This document shows positions 20,040 through 31,930 of a stretch of 64,000 nt of DNA, one piece after another. The DNA is from Acanthococcus lagerstroemiae (Eukaryota > Arthropoda > Insecta > Hemiptera > Eriococcidae), in NCBI GenBank assembly GCA_031841125.1, contig CM063110.1:38269214-38333213 (forward strand), read 5' to 3'. The position numbers were made by a program, and so were the translations under genes. Each line of letters opens with the position of its first letter. The first letter of the stretch is position 1. A model generated the notes under the pieces. The model did no database searches. It saw only the letters and a list, made by a program, of their open reading frames with translations, and was not told where the DNA came from.

Positions 20040-20660
20040 GACCTATTTTAACCTATAGCCTCCTGATGCCCTTTCAAACCACATAGTTCTGCGGTGCTTC
20101 CGTCCCCGCCTGTATACATTTTTGAACATAGTTCGACTTGGCCATTTTCTCTCAGTTCGCACCCGTCTTGAATTTGCCCTAACTGCATTCAACCCTCGCC
20201 TCATCCACGTCCTTCCTGACCCTCCATCCTTTAAAAACTGTCTTTTCATCATCTTCTGTTTCGTCCTTTCTTTCCAATCGTCGTCAGCCAAGCTATTAGC
20301 ATATTTGCAGTTCTCGATCCTACTTTGTCTTCTATCATCCTTTCATCGTTGATCTACACAATTCACACACTATCGATCCTTTTGTCGTCCATTTGTTCCT
20401 CTCTTCTCCATACAAACACATCACAGGATGCTATATATTCCTCCATCGTCCCGATTCGAGTTGGAATTCGGTAGTCTTCCTTCGGTATCGTTTGACCATC
20501 AAATCTTCCCTTCCACGTCGTTGTATTCGCCCGTGCTTTGATATGATTCCGATTTTTTTTTCCCAATATACCTTCGAGAACACCCTCGTCTTTGATTTCA
20601 CCTCTTATTGTTTAGGCCCACCCAGCGATTCGGAAATTCCAAGTACACTGCGGACATAAA
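20040..20660. other. Pyrimidine-rich block, no supported gene
   Basis: The plus strand is strongly enriched in C and T with many TCC, CTT and TTC words. Open frames exist on both strands (76 and 88 codons plus, 82 minus) but carry the composition bias and no domain. It lies between the two halves of the inverted cluster. Confidence 0.4.
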
Positions 20661-21144
20661 AAACTCGCAGCTCAGTGAACTCTTAGTTCTCCAGAAAGTA
20701 AAGAAGAGGGGGTAACTAGTTAGGCTACGTTGAACCTGCTTAGCTCTAAGATCACCAAGATCAATGATTGTGCAACTGTTACCATGTCTGTTTTGAGACC
20801 AATGGCATCATGTTTGACAGTTCAGGCGTGGTAGTAGACGAGGGGGTAACCAGCTGGTTGGGTTACATTGAATCTGCTGAGCTAAGTGACAGTAACGGTC
20901 TGGAAACATGTATAGTATCTGTTTGCAGGTCAATGACCTTTCGGGTGTGCCTGTACTGGCTGCTGACCTTGATGTCAATCAGCTTAGTACTGTGCTCGCA
21001 CCGATTTTATGTACAACTACTATCGATTATTGACAGAATTCTGAGACTCCTACACGAATATCATTTCATATGCGCCTTCGCCAGTATATCAGTTTACAAC
21101 TGCCAGATTCTGACATTTTCAGGGTTGTACGTACCAAGATAATC

Positions 21145-22130
21145 TAAATACATTAGGTATCCCCGCCCACAACACATTCCTATCATCCTGTTTCAGAATA
21201 GATAACTACTGTTCACGAATCCGTCGGGTGTTTTTCGTGCTCGACTGACACCGTTTATATCAAACAGGAAAGAAACTTCGACGGTTACAAACTAGGGAGT
21301 GAAATTTTGTATAAATTATCCTGGAATATTTAATTAATATCGAGGATTATCGCGTGACAAATTGCGTTTACACACATCGTTGATATTAATTAGCTTTTCA
21401 CGGACTCTCGCCGCGCTTCTAGCAAGTTTTTCCGCATCCGAATAAGCTTTCCACTTTGCCTGATTAAGTAAAAACATTAATATCTAAATTGACCAACGAT
21501 ATCCGAAGTGCAGAAAACGAAGTTTCCAATCTTTCGCGAATTACGACGCCCAAGTGTTGCCATTATGATGAAACGACAGAAGTACGAGGGCTTATATAAC
21601 CATACTCATTTCATACTCTCTCTTATTTTACAGAAAACATAGGCGAAAAGGAGGATGTTCCGAACAGTTATCAGATTTTTCAATATTTCACTCAAATTAC
21701 GCACCCAAGGAGAAAAATGATAAGGGTACAAATGGTCGCGAAGAGGTGATTTTTTTACACATACCGTGTAAAAATAAATTTTTTTCATCCGGTAGATTGA
21801 ATGAAATTAATTTTTTAATTTTTTGGATTTTTTGTTCCAAACCTCCACCTTAGGGATAGGTTTTGGACAGTGCTGGGGGAGGTTTTGGACACACTCGAAA
21901 TAGGCAAATACCTATTCTGAAAAACAAAGGAATGAAGTACAAAAATACGCGTTCATGTATCATTCTGTAAATCACCTCCCCTCCCCCCTCCCGATTGACA
22001 GTTTGGATTTTTAGTTCATACATATCTGACTTTCATACTTTTTCCTCTCAAAGCCGCCACTGGAATGGGACAGGCTCAGGGAGGTTTTTGCCCCCGGCAG
22101 ATGGCTTATATAACCCTTATGAAGGAAGGC

Positions 22131-22165
<35 letters not shown>

Positions 22166-22200
22166 GAGAACATGGAACTTCAGTTTGACCAGACGTTCTC
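21145..22200. other. No gene recognised; (TTA)n microsatellite
   Basis: Contains an uninterrupted (TTA)n array at 22130-22165 preceded by CTTATATAACCCTTATGAAG. Otherwise AT-rich. The stretch 21200-21580 is less repetitive than its surroundings and might be unique sequence, but no exon with good splice sites was found. Confidence 0.5.
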
Positions 22201-22210
22201 TTTTTAAGAT

Positions 22211-22517
22211 CAGGCCCGTATTTAGGAATGGGCTGAAGAGGCTTCAGCTCAAGGCGGTAGATTTTTAGAGGCTGCCCGGGGTGGCGAACGAAAGACGATT
22301 TTCTAAGCGTATAGTTCACTCGAAAAGACTAAAACGATACATGAAGCAGACTTTACCGTTTTACGTTTGACTAAAAAAAAAAAATCAAAAAATGGACGAA
22401 TACGTGTATCTAAATACCTCCTAAGCCCCACCCACTTGAAAAAAAGAGAAAAATTTACGGAGAACAGGCGCACAGAATTTCATAACCCAAAGGCGGAAAA
22501 AGCTAAGGGTGGCCCTG
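22211..22517. mobile_element. hAT-like MITE, CAGGSCC ends
   Basis: The left end is CAGGCCCGTATTTAGG; the right end read inward is CAGGGCCACCCTTAGC. Flanking octamers TTTAAGAT (22203-22210) and TTTAAGAG (22518-22525) match at 7 of 8. No coding. A similar left end, CAGGGCTGTATTTACA, appears at 55395. Confidence 0.8.
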
Positions 22518-23645
22518 TTTAAGAGTACACGTACTCTTTTGCAAATAAAAAAAAAAGAGTACTTTATCTTTTCCTTTAATTTGCTAAAATGTTCTTCCTT
22601 TTACCTTTTCCTCAAAAAATTACACATAAATGTCAAATTTCCGAATACAGTGGTTTTTTTTTCTTTGCTTGTTACTAAGGAAAAATGTTAGAAAATGAAG
22701 TTCGTCAGCCGTTTTTACAAAAATTTTCAACTGTACTCTTTTTGTCCTGAAAATATTTATAATCACACTGGAACTTGAAATTTTCAATATAGTACGAGTA
22801 TTACAGTATGAGTGAATGGGTATCGGTTTCAAATTTTCAGGATCGCTGAGTTCACTTGATTTCTAAGTTGAAAACTGAGGCTCTTACTACATAGGTTGAG
22901 GTTGATGGTCTAAATTTCTGAGACCCAATTGCAACATGGGTAACATTTCTTAGGTTTCAAATGTCGTTATCTGGAATATCGTGAGAGTGAGAAACACGAT
23001 CAGCCACAGACTGGCAATTGCGTAGTGGAAATCTACATTAACAAGAAGAAAAATACAGAAAAGATGTAAAAACACAGCCGACAGAATAATAAGGAAAAAA
23101 TGAACCAGACAGGCCGAAAAAAAAACAGCAAAAGAGACAGAAAGTAGAAGAAGAAGAAGGCAAACGGAACCAGAAACAACTATGACAACCTCTGATTTTC
23201 CTTTATCAGGAGAAGAGTATGAAACATTATTTTTATCTAGTTAGGTTTTTCTTTTCTTTTCGAGAAGTGAAAAATTTTGAATCAAAGGACCAAAATGTTC
23301 TTGTTTCTCCAATAAAATCCCTACTCTAGTCCTTATGAAGTGAGTTGAAAGTTGAATACTTCCTCCGCGTCCCAAAGACCGAATATTGTTACAATATTAC
23401 AGTATGGACACGCTTAGAAGAGTTGCCCGGGGGGGGGGGAGTCAGGCAGTCAGCACCTCTCCTGAGCCGAAGGAATTCTACAGAGCGAATACCGATGGGG
23501 GACTTAAGGGCCGGAAGGCACACAAAACCTAAACATTTTGATTATGCTTAACTATTTTTTAGAGTGGGCAAGTAAAGTCTAAACTTGTCACAAATCGGGA
23601 AATTGGTGAAAAGAAACCACGGAAAAACAGAATTAGATAATAAAA

Positions 23646-23984
23646 CAGGGACGTACCGATAAGGGGTAGGAGTGACTTACACCCCCCCCCCCTGGAGGAG
23701 ATTTTATTCAGCAGTTGGGAAGATTTACCATTTCAGTCAGGCGAATTGGAAAAATCCAACAAGTTGATAGTTTCCGATTTTTTTTTTTTTTTTTGGTTTG
23801 ATACTTGGGAATTGAGGTTAAGAAGTTGGGAAAAACCAACAAGTCAAAGGTTTTTCTTCTTTTGCTTTGATACTTGGGAATTCTGAGTCGAGTCAGTTGG
23901 GACTTCTTTTACAAGTTTTTACCCTCCCCCCGCCCCTCCCCCTCCCCCTCCCCCCTCCAGGAAAAACTCTTTGGTATGTCTCTG
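23646..23984 (+). mobile_element. hAT-like MITE, CAGGGACGTACC family, copy 4
   Basis: The left end CAGGGACGTACCGAT is the best-preserved terminus in the window; the right end is TTTGGTATGTCTCTG. Flanks TAATAAAA and TAATAAGG share six of eight bases. Internal GGAAAAATCCAACAAGT and GATACTTGGGAATT repeat twice. A CCCCCT-rich run lies near the right end. Confidence 0.82.
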
Positions 23985-23999
23985 TAATAAGGAGAGCTA

Positions 24000-26700
24000 A
24001 CAGCCTTAAAAACTAGAAAAACAGAGCAAGAAATAAAAAGAAAATAGGAAAAAACTGTAAAACAGAAAAAATAAATGATAGAATAAGATACAGAAAACTA
24101 AAGGAAACCTAAGATAATATGAAAAATGAAGAAACAGAAACGGCTGAAAAACGGAACTGGCTGGAAAAAACAAGAGACAAATAAATCAAAAAAAAAAAAG
24201 AGAGAGAACGAAAAGAACAAAAACTGGAAGAAAACTGAGCCAAGCAGAAGAAATCAGAAAAGACAATGTCGGGCAAAATTCGGAAAATGTTGGAATCGGA
24301 AAAGACAGACACTGTAAGAAAATGAAAATAATTTTCAAAAATGTTTGTCACAAAATGAAACTCTGCGAACTATCCACTTTTCAAAATGAAAATCGCGAAA
24401 AACAACAATGGACTTTCGAAGTATAAAATTTTAATATATACTTCAACTGAAGGTTGGCCAACAAGACGGCGACAGAGTAGATACCTTAGAATTAAATGAA
24501 TTCCGTGACGATATAAATTGAATTTCAGTCATTTCGAAAAATTGACCTTATTAGGGCACTGCCAGCAAATCCCAACGACTAGTTAGTGAAACTAAGAAAA
24601 TTTCTCATGTTCTGTGAGACGAATATTGAATTCTGTAAGATGTTAGTAGGTAGGTATTTATAATATTCACCTTCTTTTCTTTCTCCCTTTAGAGTAACAT
24701 GATTCATACGAGCCTATACTATTCTACCTCATTTCAGAATATCTTTTTTTCTTTTTGGTAAGAGTACAGATCTACAATTATAAAGACTTTTTGAGTTTCG
24801 GCTCAGTTTCTTTGGAAAACGGAGTCTTCAGGTTCTCATGTACCAAAATCTCCTTCCTCTACAAAATCAAAATGCAGACAACTAAAAAGCCCCATCTCAA
24901 TAAGATCCGATCTTGTTGAGAATATGTAATCAGTTTCTGTTCTCTTGCAATTGCATGAGAAGATTGCAGACGTTTCTCAACTTCAGGATGAACAATACAT
25001 CTCTCTGTCTCATAGACAGCGTGACTTTCAATAATTTTTCGGACTATCGTTCCACGAATAATTAAATCTGCCCAGAATCTATCTCTGTTTACGTCATTCT
25101 CCGTGATTCGCACTTTATACCTCTCCCCTCCTCCGGTCCACTGATGAATAATGGTCATTGAATTTGACGTTAGATTTTCATGTATCGAGTAACGTAGACG
25201 ATAGATAAGTTTTTCAATTACCTCGACAAAGATATCCGCCTTTCTTCCCGAGATTTATCTTCAAAGCATTCCCGAACTTACGGGAGTACGAGTCGGGTAA
25301 GTAATGAAGAACAAAGAACAAACACTTTTCGCACGTATTCTCACCCATTAGGAAAAATAATTTATCGGAGAACTAAATATTAATTAACAGAAGAAACTGC
25401 GTTTAATCTTCGAACGTGCTCGTGGGCAGCGAGACACTCGAGGTACACCCGACTCGAGGCGGAAAAAACACCCCCGTCCGATAAGATTTTAAAAAAGAGC
25501 TTTCTAAATTAAAGCCGAAGAGCGTTACCGCGTCTTACCTTCGTTCTGAGAAATTCACCTGACTTGAAGTTCTGCGTTCGGGAAGATACGACCTTTTATC
25601 TTCATAAATTACCACGCTTAAAAATACATCATGGTACTCGGCTCGAGGTTTTTCCAGAAACGAACCGACCGTTTCTCTTCGAGTACCCCCGCAAATTATT
25701 CAAATTCTATGAACTTTAATTACCAAGAAAAAGGAAGGAACGTCCGACATTCCGTTTGCTATTTCCAGCCGCCTTGGGCGAAGTTGGTTGTGTAACATTT
25801 CCGCTATAAAATTTTTCCTCCCTGTCTTTTTTTTTTTTTAATTTGTAGAAAGGGTTTGGTTCGGTTCGTGTCATTAAGAAACGGATGCGAATAAAGAAAA
25901 AAACTGATTTATGAAGCTGTTTAATTAAGCCGCGAAGTGATGATGTTCTTACTTTTCGAATTTCCAACAGGCCAAGGGCCGTAGGTAGCAAGTTCTTTTT
26001 TTGAGGTGTAAACAACAAAAATTCGTGCTAAAATGTAAAGAATTCACACTGTAACGAAAAGAAACTTCCACGTTTAGCAGACTGGCTACTAAAATTTACC
26101 GAGGGTCAAGGTGCCGACTTCGGGTACTACATTGAAGGAGTCGTGATCCCTTCACAGTTATTGAGTTATTACAAAGTGACGAAGATGGCAGTAACACGTA
26201 GAAATTGAATCCGATTCCGGCAAAATGTGCCCTGAAGCCAATAACTGAAAAGTCCCTTTTCACCTCGCATTAAAGAAACTTTTGATCGCTGAGTCAGATT
26301 AATTCGAAGAAAGGATCAAATTTCTGCCTTTTTCTTCACTCCTTGGTCTCATTATCTCAGATGGAGGTCCCAAGTACCTTGGGAACGTAGCTCCAATGTG
26401 CTCATCCTTTTATATGGAACATTACAGAGACGGCCTAAATGACTAATTCTGACCAAAAATTTTAGCGAAAGAAATATGATTGAACACGAGCTAGTCGAAT
26501 GAATAATGGCCCAATCTGGTCACAAAGGATCGACGATCACTCAATAAAACTCGACTGAACACGTTCGAATCCGAATAAAACTACCGTAAAGCACCAGAAA
26601 CGACCTAAATTGATGAAATGCACAAGCCAGCAAACCAGCTTCACATTGATAAGAAGCACAGGAACTGGTGAACAGGCTAAATCTGACAGCTCTAGCTCAA
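24000..26700. other. No gene recognised
   Basis: 24000-24350 is A-rich low-complexity DNA. 24860-25160 holds a 99-codon minus frame without a known domain. 25260-25700 has higher GC and no visible repeats and could be conserved non-coding or a 5' region, but the donor-like site at 25296 (GGGTAAGT) lacks a standard acceptor. 26400-26700 is rich in words like GGTCACAAA and AGCTCAAAATTGA. Confidence 0.4.
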
Positions 26701-26723
26701 AATTGAGAAACAACCCGAAGGTT

Positions 26724-26748
26724 AAAAAAAAAAAAAAAAAAAAAAAAA
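26724..26748. repeat. Poly-A tract (25 bases)
   Basis: An uninterrupted run of about 25 A. It could be the tail of a retroposed copy in plus orientation, but the sequence before it has no recognisable body or target duplication. Confidence 0.7.
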
Positions 26749-27799
26749 GGACGGGAAATAACAACCAGACTAAAAGTAAAAAGAGCTAAGGTTGATAAAA
26801 AATTAATAAAAAAAAACTGATGCTGAAAATAAAATGGACAGTCCTAAGCTAATAAATAGCTCAAAATTAAAAATTACCTCCTGGGCTGGGGCCATTGGGG
26901 AGAGGGTACGTTATCATCTTTTAGAGTTTGTGAATTGGCAATTTCAGACGTTCAATTGCCAAATTAATTCATGCATTTTAAAAACTTTTTTTCTTTTCAT
27001 TTGCTCAACAGAGGGAAAATTTTTGATTTTTTCACTTCAACATTTGGAAAATTTTGGATTCTCACTACGTCAATAAATTTTCTTCACTGCAACCTTAATT
27101 GGCTCCATTCTAATTAATATACGTAAATAGTTTACAACTGATAACGAACTAGTTTTCACGCGCGAGTTCAGAAAAGTATTAGTCTTTATACCTGAAACAT
27201 ATTGTGTGGAATAATTTTGAAGACCTTAAAAAATATATGTCTGCAAGAGTCTTGAAGAATTTTCAAGAATCTTTAAAATTTAAATCCGGCTTAAGATTAA
27301 ACAGTATTGTCAAAATTTCTTAATTTAACCTTTTCATTCCACCATTCTGGCCAACGAACGCTATAAATAATAATATTATTATATTATCGATGAGGGTTGG
27401 TTCTTAAAGGTTTGCCAATTTTCGTCCGAAGGATTTGGCGTATAACCTCTACGTTGACTGTCCAAAATTGACTTCAAAATTTCTTGCTCGCTTTGCTCAT
27501 GAATGAATGTTTCGTAGTTCCACTTCTCCGGGGTCAACACCATGAAATCCACTCCCATTGAAAAACTCAGATACCGGCCTTAGTTTGTGCAAAAGGTTTA
27601 TTTGGATATCAATTATGTTTTTCGAGTCCATATTCTAAAATATTTATTATATTGTAAGGGGCTCTCAGCACCGGATTTGTTAAGGAAAATAAAAAACAGA
27701 AAATGGTTCCATTTCCCGGAAAAGACGAACTAAAATTTTTTGAGGGTAGGAAAGAAAGCTTTCTTGCTATAATACTGTGTTTTTATTCAGGTGGTCAGT

Positions 27800-28620
27800 A
27801 ATACCTACTTCTTGATAAACGTTGATTACAACTGATCATTGTCAGACGAATTTTTGGTCTCCAAACTTCATTTTGAGCCCAATTTGTTCCAATTCAATCA
27901 TGCTTGGGTTCTGCGGTTGTTTACGGTCAATTTTGGTTGAATTCAGTTTTTTTTCAGTCTCTTTTGATTTGATTATTTTTGGCCAAATTTGGAGAGTTTG
28001 GGTCCTGTTTGATGATTATATAAATCGTTTTTGATCATCATGTTTGGTTAATTTTGACCGCATCTGGTAGCTTCGTTCTAGAACGGATTCGATAGTCTTT
28101 GCTCTCTAGTGTCTGATCAATTTTGGTTGTACTTGATTGAAATTGCTCATTATTCTTGGTAGTATTTTGATCAAGTTTATAATTTCAGTTTATTTTCAGC
28201 TTTTTGATTTTTTCTTTAGTCATTTGTAGTCGTGTTTGGGTAGATTTTGTCATTTTAGGGCAACGGCAAGTCAAATTTCATCAAATTTGGTCATTCTCTT
28301 CTCGATCGGGTTTGGTCTTTTTTGGTCGGATCGGGTTATTTTTGATTGATTTTATTCATTTTTGATTTTATTTTGATCTTTTTTATAGTGTTTTTTGGGC
28401 CTTTTTTTTTTTTAAAAATAACTTTGAGGGTTACAGTTTGTTGAATTTGGTTCTTTTATTATTGTCTCATCACTTGGGTCATTTTCTGCTGAGCTTGATT
28501 TTGTTTCAGTTGGGCCATTCTAATCAATTTCGACCAGATTTGGTCACATTTCAGTTATTTATGGTCGACCTTATAGTCTATTTTCTACCGCTTTTGATAT
28601 TTTGATCGGTTGGTCAGAAT
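27800..28620 (+). repeat. TTTTGGTC-rich degenerate repeat
   Basis: Words such as TTTTGGTC, TTTTGATC, TTTGGTTGA and TTTGGTCAT recur every 15-40 bases across more than 800 bases, with no fixed period. This resembles an old, strongly diverged short-unit satellite. No coding frame crosses it with a recognisable product. Confidence 0.5.
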
Positions 28621-28899
28621 TTGTTTTGGTTATAGTGGCAGAAAAAGAGAGCTAGGGAAGAAAAAAGAGAAGGAAAGAACATAACCAGACTATTTTTTTT
28701 TTTGAAATAGGGAAAGCTAGGAGCACATCTGGCTCAGGGTGCACTAGCAGGCGAGCAACATGCAGCTATTGCCTCCACTATATGTCCTTGCATTAACCCA
28801 ATTCGAAATGAAACCTAATATCATCTTTCCATAAAAAAAAGGGGGAAACTTAACATACGCCATAATATTTATTGATTATTTTGTATTATTGTTACAGAA

Positions 28900-30330
28900 C
28901 TGATTCACACCTCCAACTGAGTGCCACAATTTTAAAGTTCACGTGCATTTGATATCGAAAAAGAATTCAACACTCCCAAACCCAACATTACTGACCTGCA
29001 TGAAAAACTTCCTTTGAACAAAAATACCCATTTCTCGTGTTTTTTGGGGTGCTGAACACGAATTTGTGGTCAAAAAGTTTCTCAGACCCACAGTTTCTGA
29101 AATACGTGGGTAAATAAGGAACAAAATCTCTGATCTTCCGCTAAAATGACTTCTTAAAAATATGTTTGAATTTTTAAATTATGTAAACACTGTTTTTAGT
29201 TACACTATAACGTACTAAACATGTTCTGGTTTTCTTTTGAACTTGTAGAAAGATTTAAGTATGGTCATTATTAAGTGAAATGTAAGGGGCAAGATGTGGA
29301 TTTTTGTACGTGTTTTCTTTTGACCAGAGCTTTAGAAAAAAGGATCCGAAACAGCTTTGAAATTTGTACTTTACTGACTTTGGGCATTCACACAGCTCAA
29401 CTTTTTTTAATTACACGGTGATTTCCTCAAACATGCATCATTTCCCAGAATTGGAGAGTGATCGAAAAATTCTGCTTGCAGATTCGGATTTAGCACATTT
29501 TAATCTGTTAAAATCACCCAAAATTCCTCAACGGGACAAATAAGAAATCGCAGAACAGTGTATTCAATGTTCTCTCTCTTTCCCCCTCTCCCCCCCTTCC
29601 ATATCTAGAAATATAGAATAAAATGCATAAAAACAATTTCAGTGACCTTGAATACCATACCTATATTTGATACTCATATTATATAAAATTACACGTCATT
29701 TTCGATCACGGGATCATGGCATCCATCCTCATCCCGACAATTTCCAAGTTTCAGCAAAACTAACTTCCAAAACGAATTTAATGCCTCCAAAAATCTCAAC
29801 AGTAATACATAATATATTGTGTTGTTCATTGTTTTCAACCCCTTCCTTCCTCAGATGCCACAGTTATCAAAAAATGAGTCAGAATAATGAAAAACTGAAT
29901 TCTGAGACCTCTAAAATCCTGTATTCGATAGTAAATATTGTGTTTTAGGGCATGCGTAACATTGACCCCCCACTTTTAGTGCCACAATTTTCAACTTCGG
30001 GGCAAACTGACATCAAGAATGAATTCCGTGATCCATAAAACCCAGAAGTAACGCAGTTCTCATTATTTTTAACTCTGGCTCCTCCCCTTGTCCCCACTAG
30101 CCACGCTTATTATGAAAGAAAGGGGGAAAAAAGTATACGCAACAAAGAAATTAATTTAGCGACCTTGATAACCTTATATGTATATTTGATGCCATATACA
30201 TACATTGTACTTTATGACATTTTTGATCTTGGTCACCGCCCATGGCTCCACAATTCTGAACTTGGAGGCAATTGAATATCAAAATTGAATTGGGAGTCCT
30301 TGGATACCCCACAACCGATATCTTGATGAA
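28900..30330 (+). repeat. Diverged tandem units, no gene
   Basis: Blocks like GTGCCACAATTTTCAACTTC followed by a CAATTGANATCAA...GAATTC-type stretch recur near 28920, 29740, 29980 and 30245. ACCTTGATAACC / ACCTTGAATACC blocks followed by TATATTTGATNCCATA lie near 29643 and 30170. This suggests a unit of several hundred bases, heavily diverged. Confidence 0.45.
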
Positions 30331-30894
30331 GTGTTGTGAGTGGCGCAGTCAAGATTTTCGCATGGAATGGGCTGGACTTCAGGTTTTTCCTATGCTATGT
30401 GTACCTACAGGGTGTTCAAGAACATTGACTGCCCCAATGAGACATTTTCGGTAAGTTGCTAACGTTGAACTGTAATATTTACATTGGCTCAGGGTTACCA
30501 ATCGATTGGAAATATCTCGTTAGGGCACAGGGACGAGATATTTTTGAACTCCCTATATTACCCAGCTACTGCAAATACCTATCAATTCAATTACCTATGT
30601 TCCTTTTTTTTGGAGGGGAGGGGGGTGACGATAAAAAGTAGATTTAAAAAAGAAATTTAATCGGATGCAACAAAATTTATTCGAAAATATTCAAACAATG
30701 TTCCAAAGAAAATTGCATCATCCAATACAAGCGTACGAATTTTAACTCTGACAATGTACTCGTATACCACACGATACAAGTAATACAGTGAAGCGTAAAA
30801 TTTTCGACTTTTTTCATTTTTTGGAATCTTGTTGTGTAAATTTAAAGTATTAGTAAAAAAAAAATTAAGACCTTCGGGAATAGCTTCAACCTTG

Positions 30895-31108
30895 CCTGGT
30901 TGGCCGAGTGGATAGCGCGTTGGTCTCGGATTCCGGAGTTTCCAGGTTCGAGCCCACGTAGCAACTTGCCAGATTTCGAAATAGGCCGGTTTTTCGGCCA
31001 GAAGGGAAGAGGGCTAAGACAGCCCTAACAGCCTCCCCAACGTCTCTGAAGTAATGCTCGAAAGAACGGATTCCAGGACTCGGGTTGAGGACAAATTAGG
31101 AAAAAAAG
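30895..31108 (+). mobile_element. SINE family 1, full copy with tRNA-like head
   Basis: The head carries an A box TGGCCGAGTGG (30901-30911) and a B box GGTTCGAGCCC (30945-30955), spaced as in pol III type 2 promoters. The tRNA T stem (CCAGG against CCACG) does not pair fully, so this is a tRNA-derived retroposon rather than a tRNA gene. The body GAAGAGGGCTAAGACAGCCC through CCAGGACTCGGGTTGAGG matches the copy at 19706. The copy ends in CAAATTAGGAAAAAAAG. Confidence 0.82.
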
Positions 31109-31299
31109 AAGCGGCCATCCTCTTGCTGAGCTACCGACTTTTGTACATCTTATCAACTTGAAAACTTCTCCCAAAATATTGCATGTACAAACTACTGAGA
31201 CACGCAAAAATACACGATTTCTTATGCGTGGTATCCGAAAGGTGAGAGCGCGGAGTGATAAAATCCTCACGGAGATGAAAATTTAAGGAAAAGTACGGC

Positions 31300-31930
31300 A
31301 TGTAAAATTTAAACTCATCCTACTTTCAAAGTTCTGTAGAATGAAAGAACTGTTTCTCTCTCCATTGGGCTTGTGTCAAACTGTTTGCTCAGAAGAGTTG
31401 TTTGGAACCTCTCATTTGTAATATTTTTGATGCAGATACAAAAGTAGTATTGAATGACTTTTTTATAGAAAATCTGCGGCGTCGAGTAATTTTTAGTTGA
31501 AACTTTCCTCTGTATTCCATAGTACTCACAATGTTCGATAAAACAAATCAGGGCATTAAATTTAAACCCCCTTCAAAAATTATCGGGAGGTGGGAGGGAT
31601 GAGGATTTCTAGTATGTTAGAACACCGCCCTCGTTCATTTTCAGCAAACTCCAGCTTGTTACCCCTTCTTCTTCGAACCCCCTGTTTTAGATCTAATTTG
31701 TCGAGACTGCGTAGTCTGAATGAATCTTCATTTACCCATTTTCGGAAAGGCAAGTAGTCCGAAAAGTTGATTACTGCTGATCCACACTCCACGGATATTA
31801 CCTAAGGATCACAGTGAATACTGTAATTAAATTTAAACCCCATTAAAAAGTTAGCAGAAGGGGTAGGAATTTCTAGTAGAACGCTGAAATTTGAAAATGT
31901 ATTGCTTCTTTTCGAAACCCAAACTGAAGC
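31300..31930 (+). repeat. ~260-bp diverged tandem units
   Basis: AAATTTAAAC followed by an AAAA/GTT stretch and GGAATTTCTAGTA-type sequence occurs at about 31305, 31558 and 31829. The last two share TTAAATTTAAACCCC and GATTTCTAGTA or AATTTCTAGTA. No coding product recognised. Confidence 0.5.

Larger units (their letters stand above)
19600..20975. repeat. Inverted cluster of a ~40-bp repeat
   Basis: A block like GAGGGTAAC...TACATTGAACCTGCTNAGC occurs four times: on the minus strand at about 19625-19670 and 19930-19975, and on the plus strand at about 20706-20760 and 20841-20895. The two plus copies start units about 135 bp apart. The pairs face each other around a pyrimidine-rich core (20040-20600). 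The SINE copy at 19706 lies between the two minus blocks. This may be a foldback element; its edges are not defined. Confidence 0.5.

Noticed and set aside
20768..21142. 124-codon plus-strand open frame
   Set aside because: It crosses the repeated GAGGGGGTAAC units and has no domain, splice context or start context.
25235..25297. Plus-strand exon ending at GGGTAAGT (25296)
   Set aside because: The donor is good but the nearest acceptor ends in GAG, more than one frame is open, and no partner exon was found.
30895..30966. Functional tRNA gene
   Set aside because: A and B boxes are good but the T stem pairs at only three of five positions and the body continues as a SINE also found at 19706.
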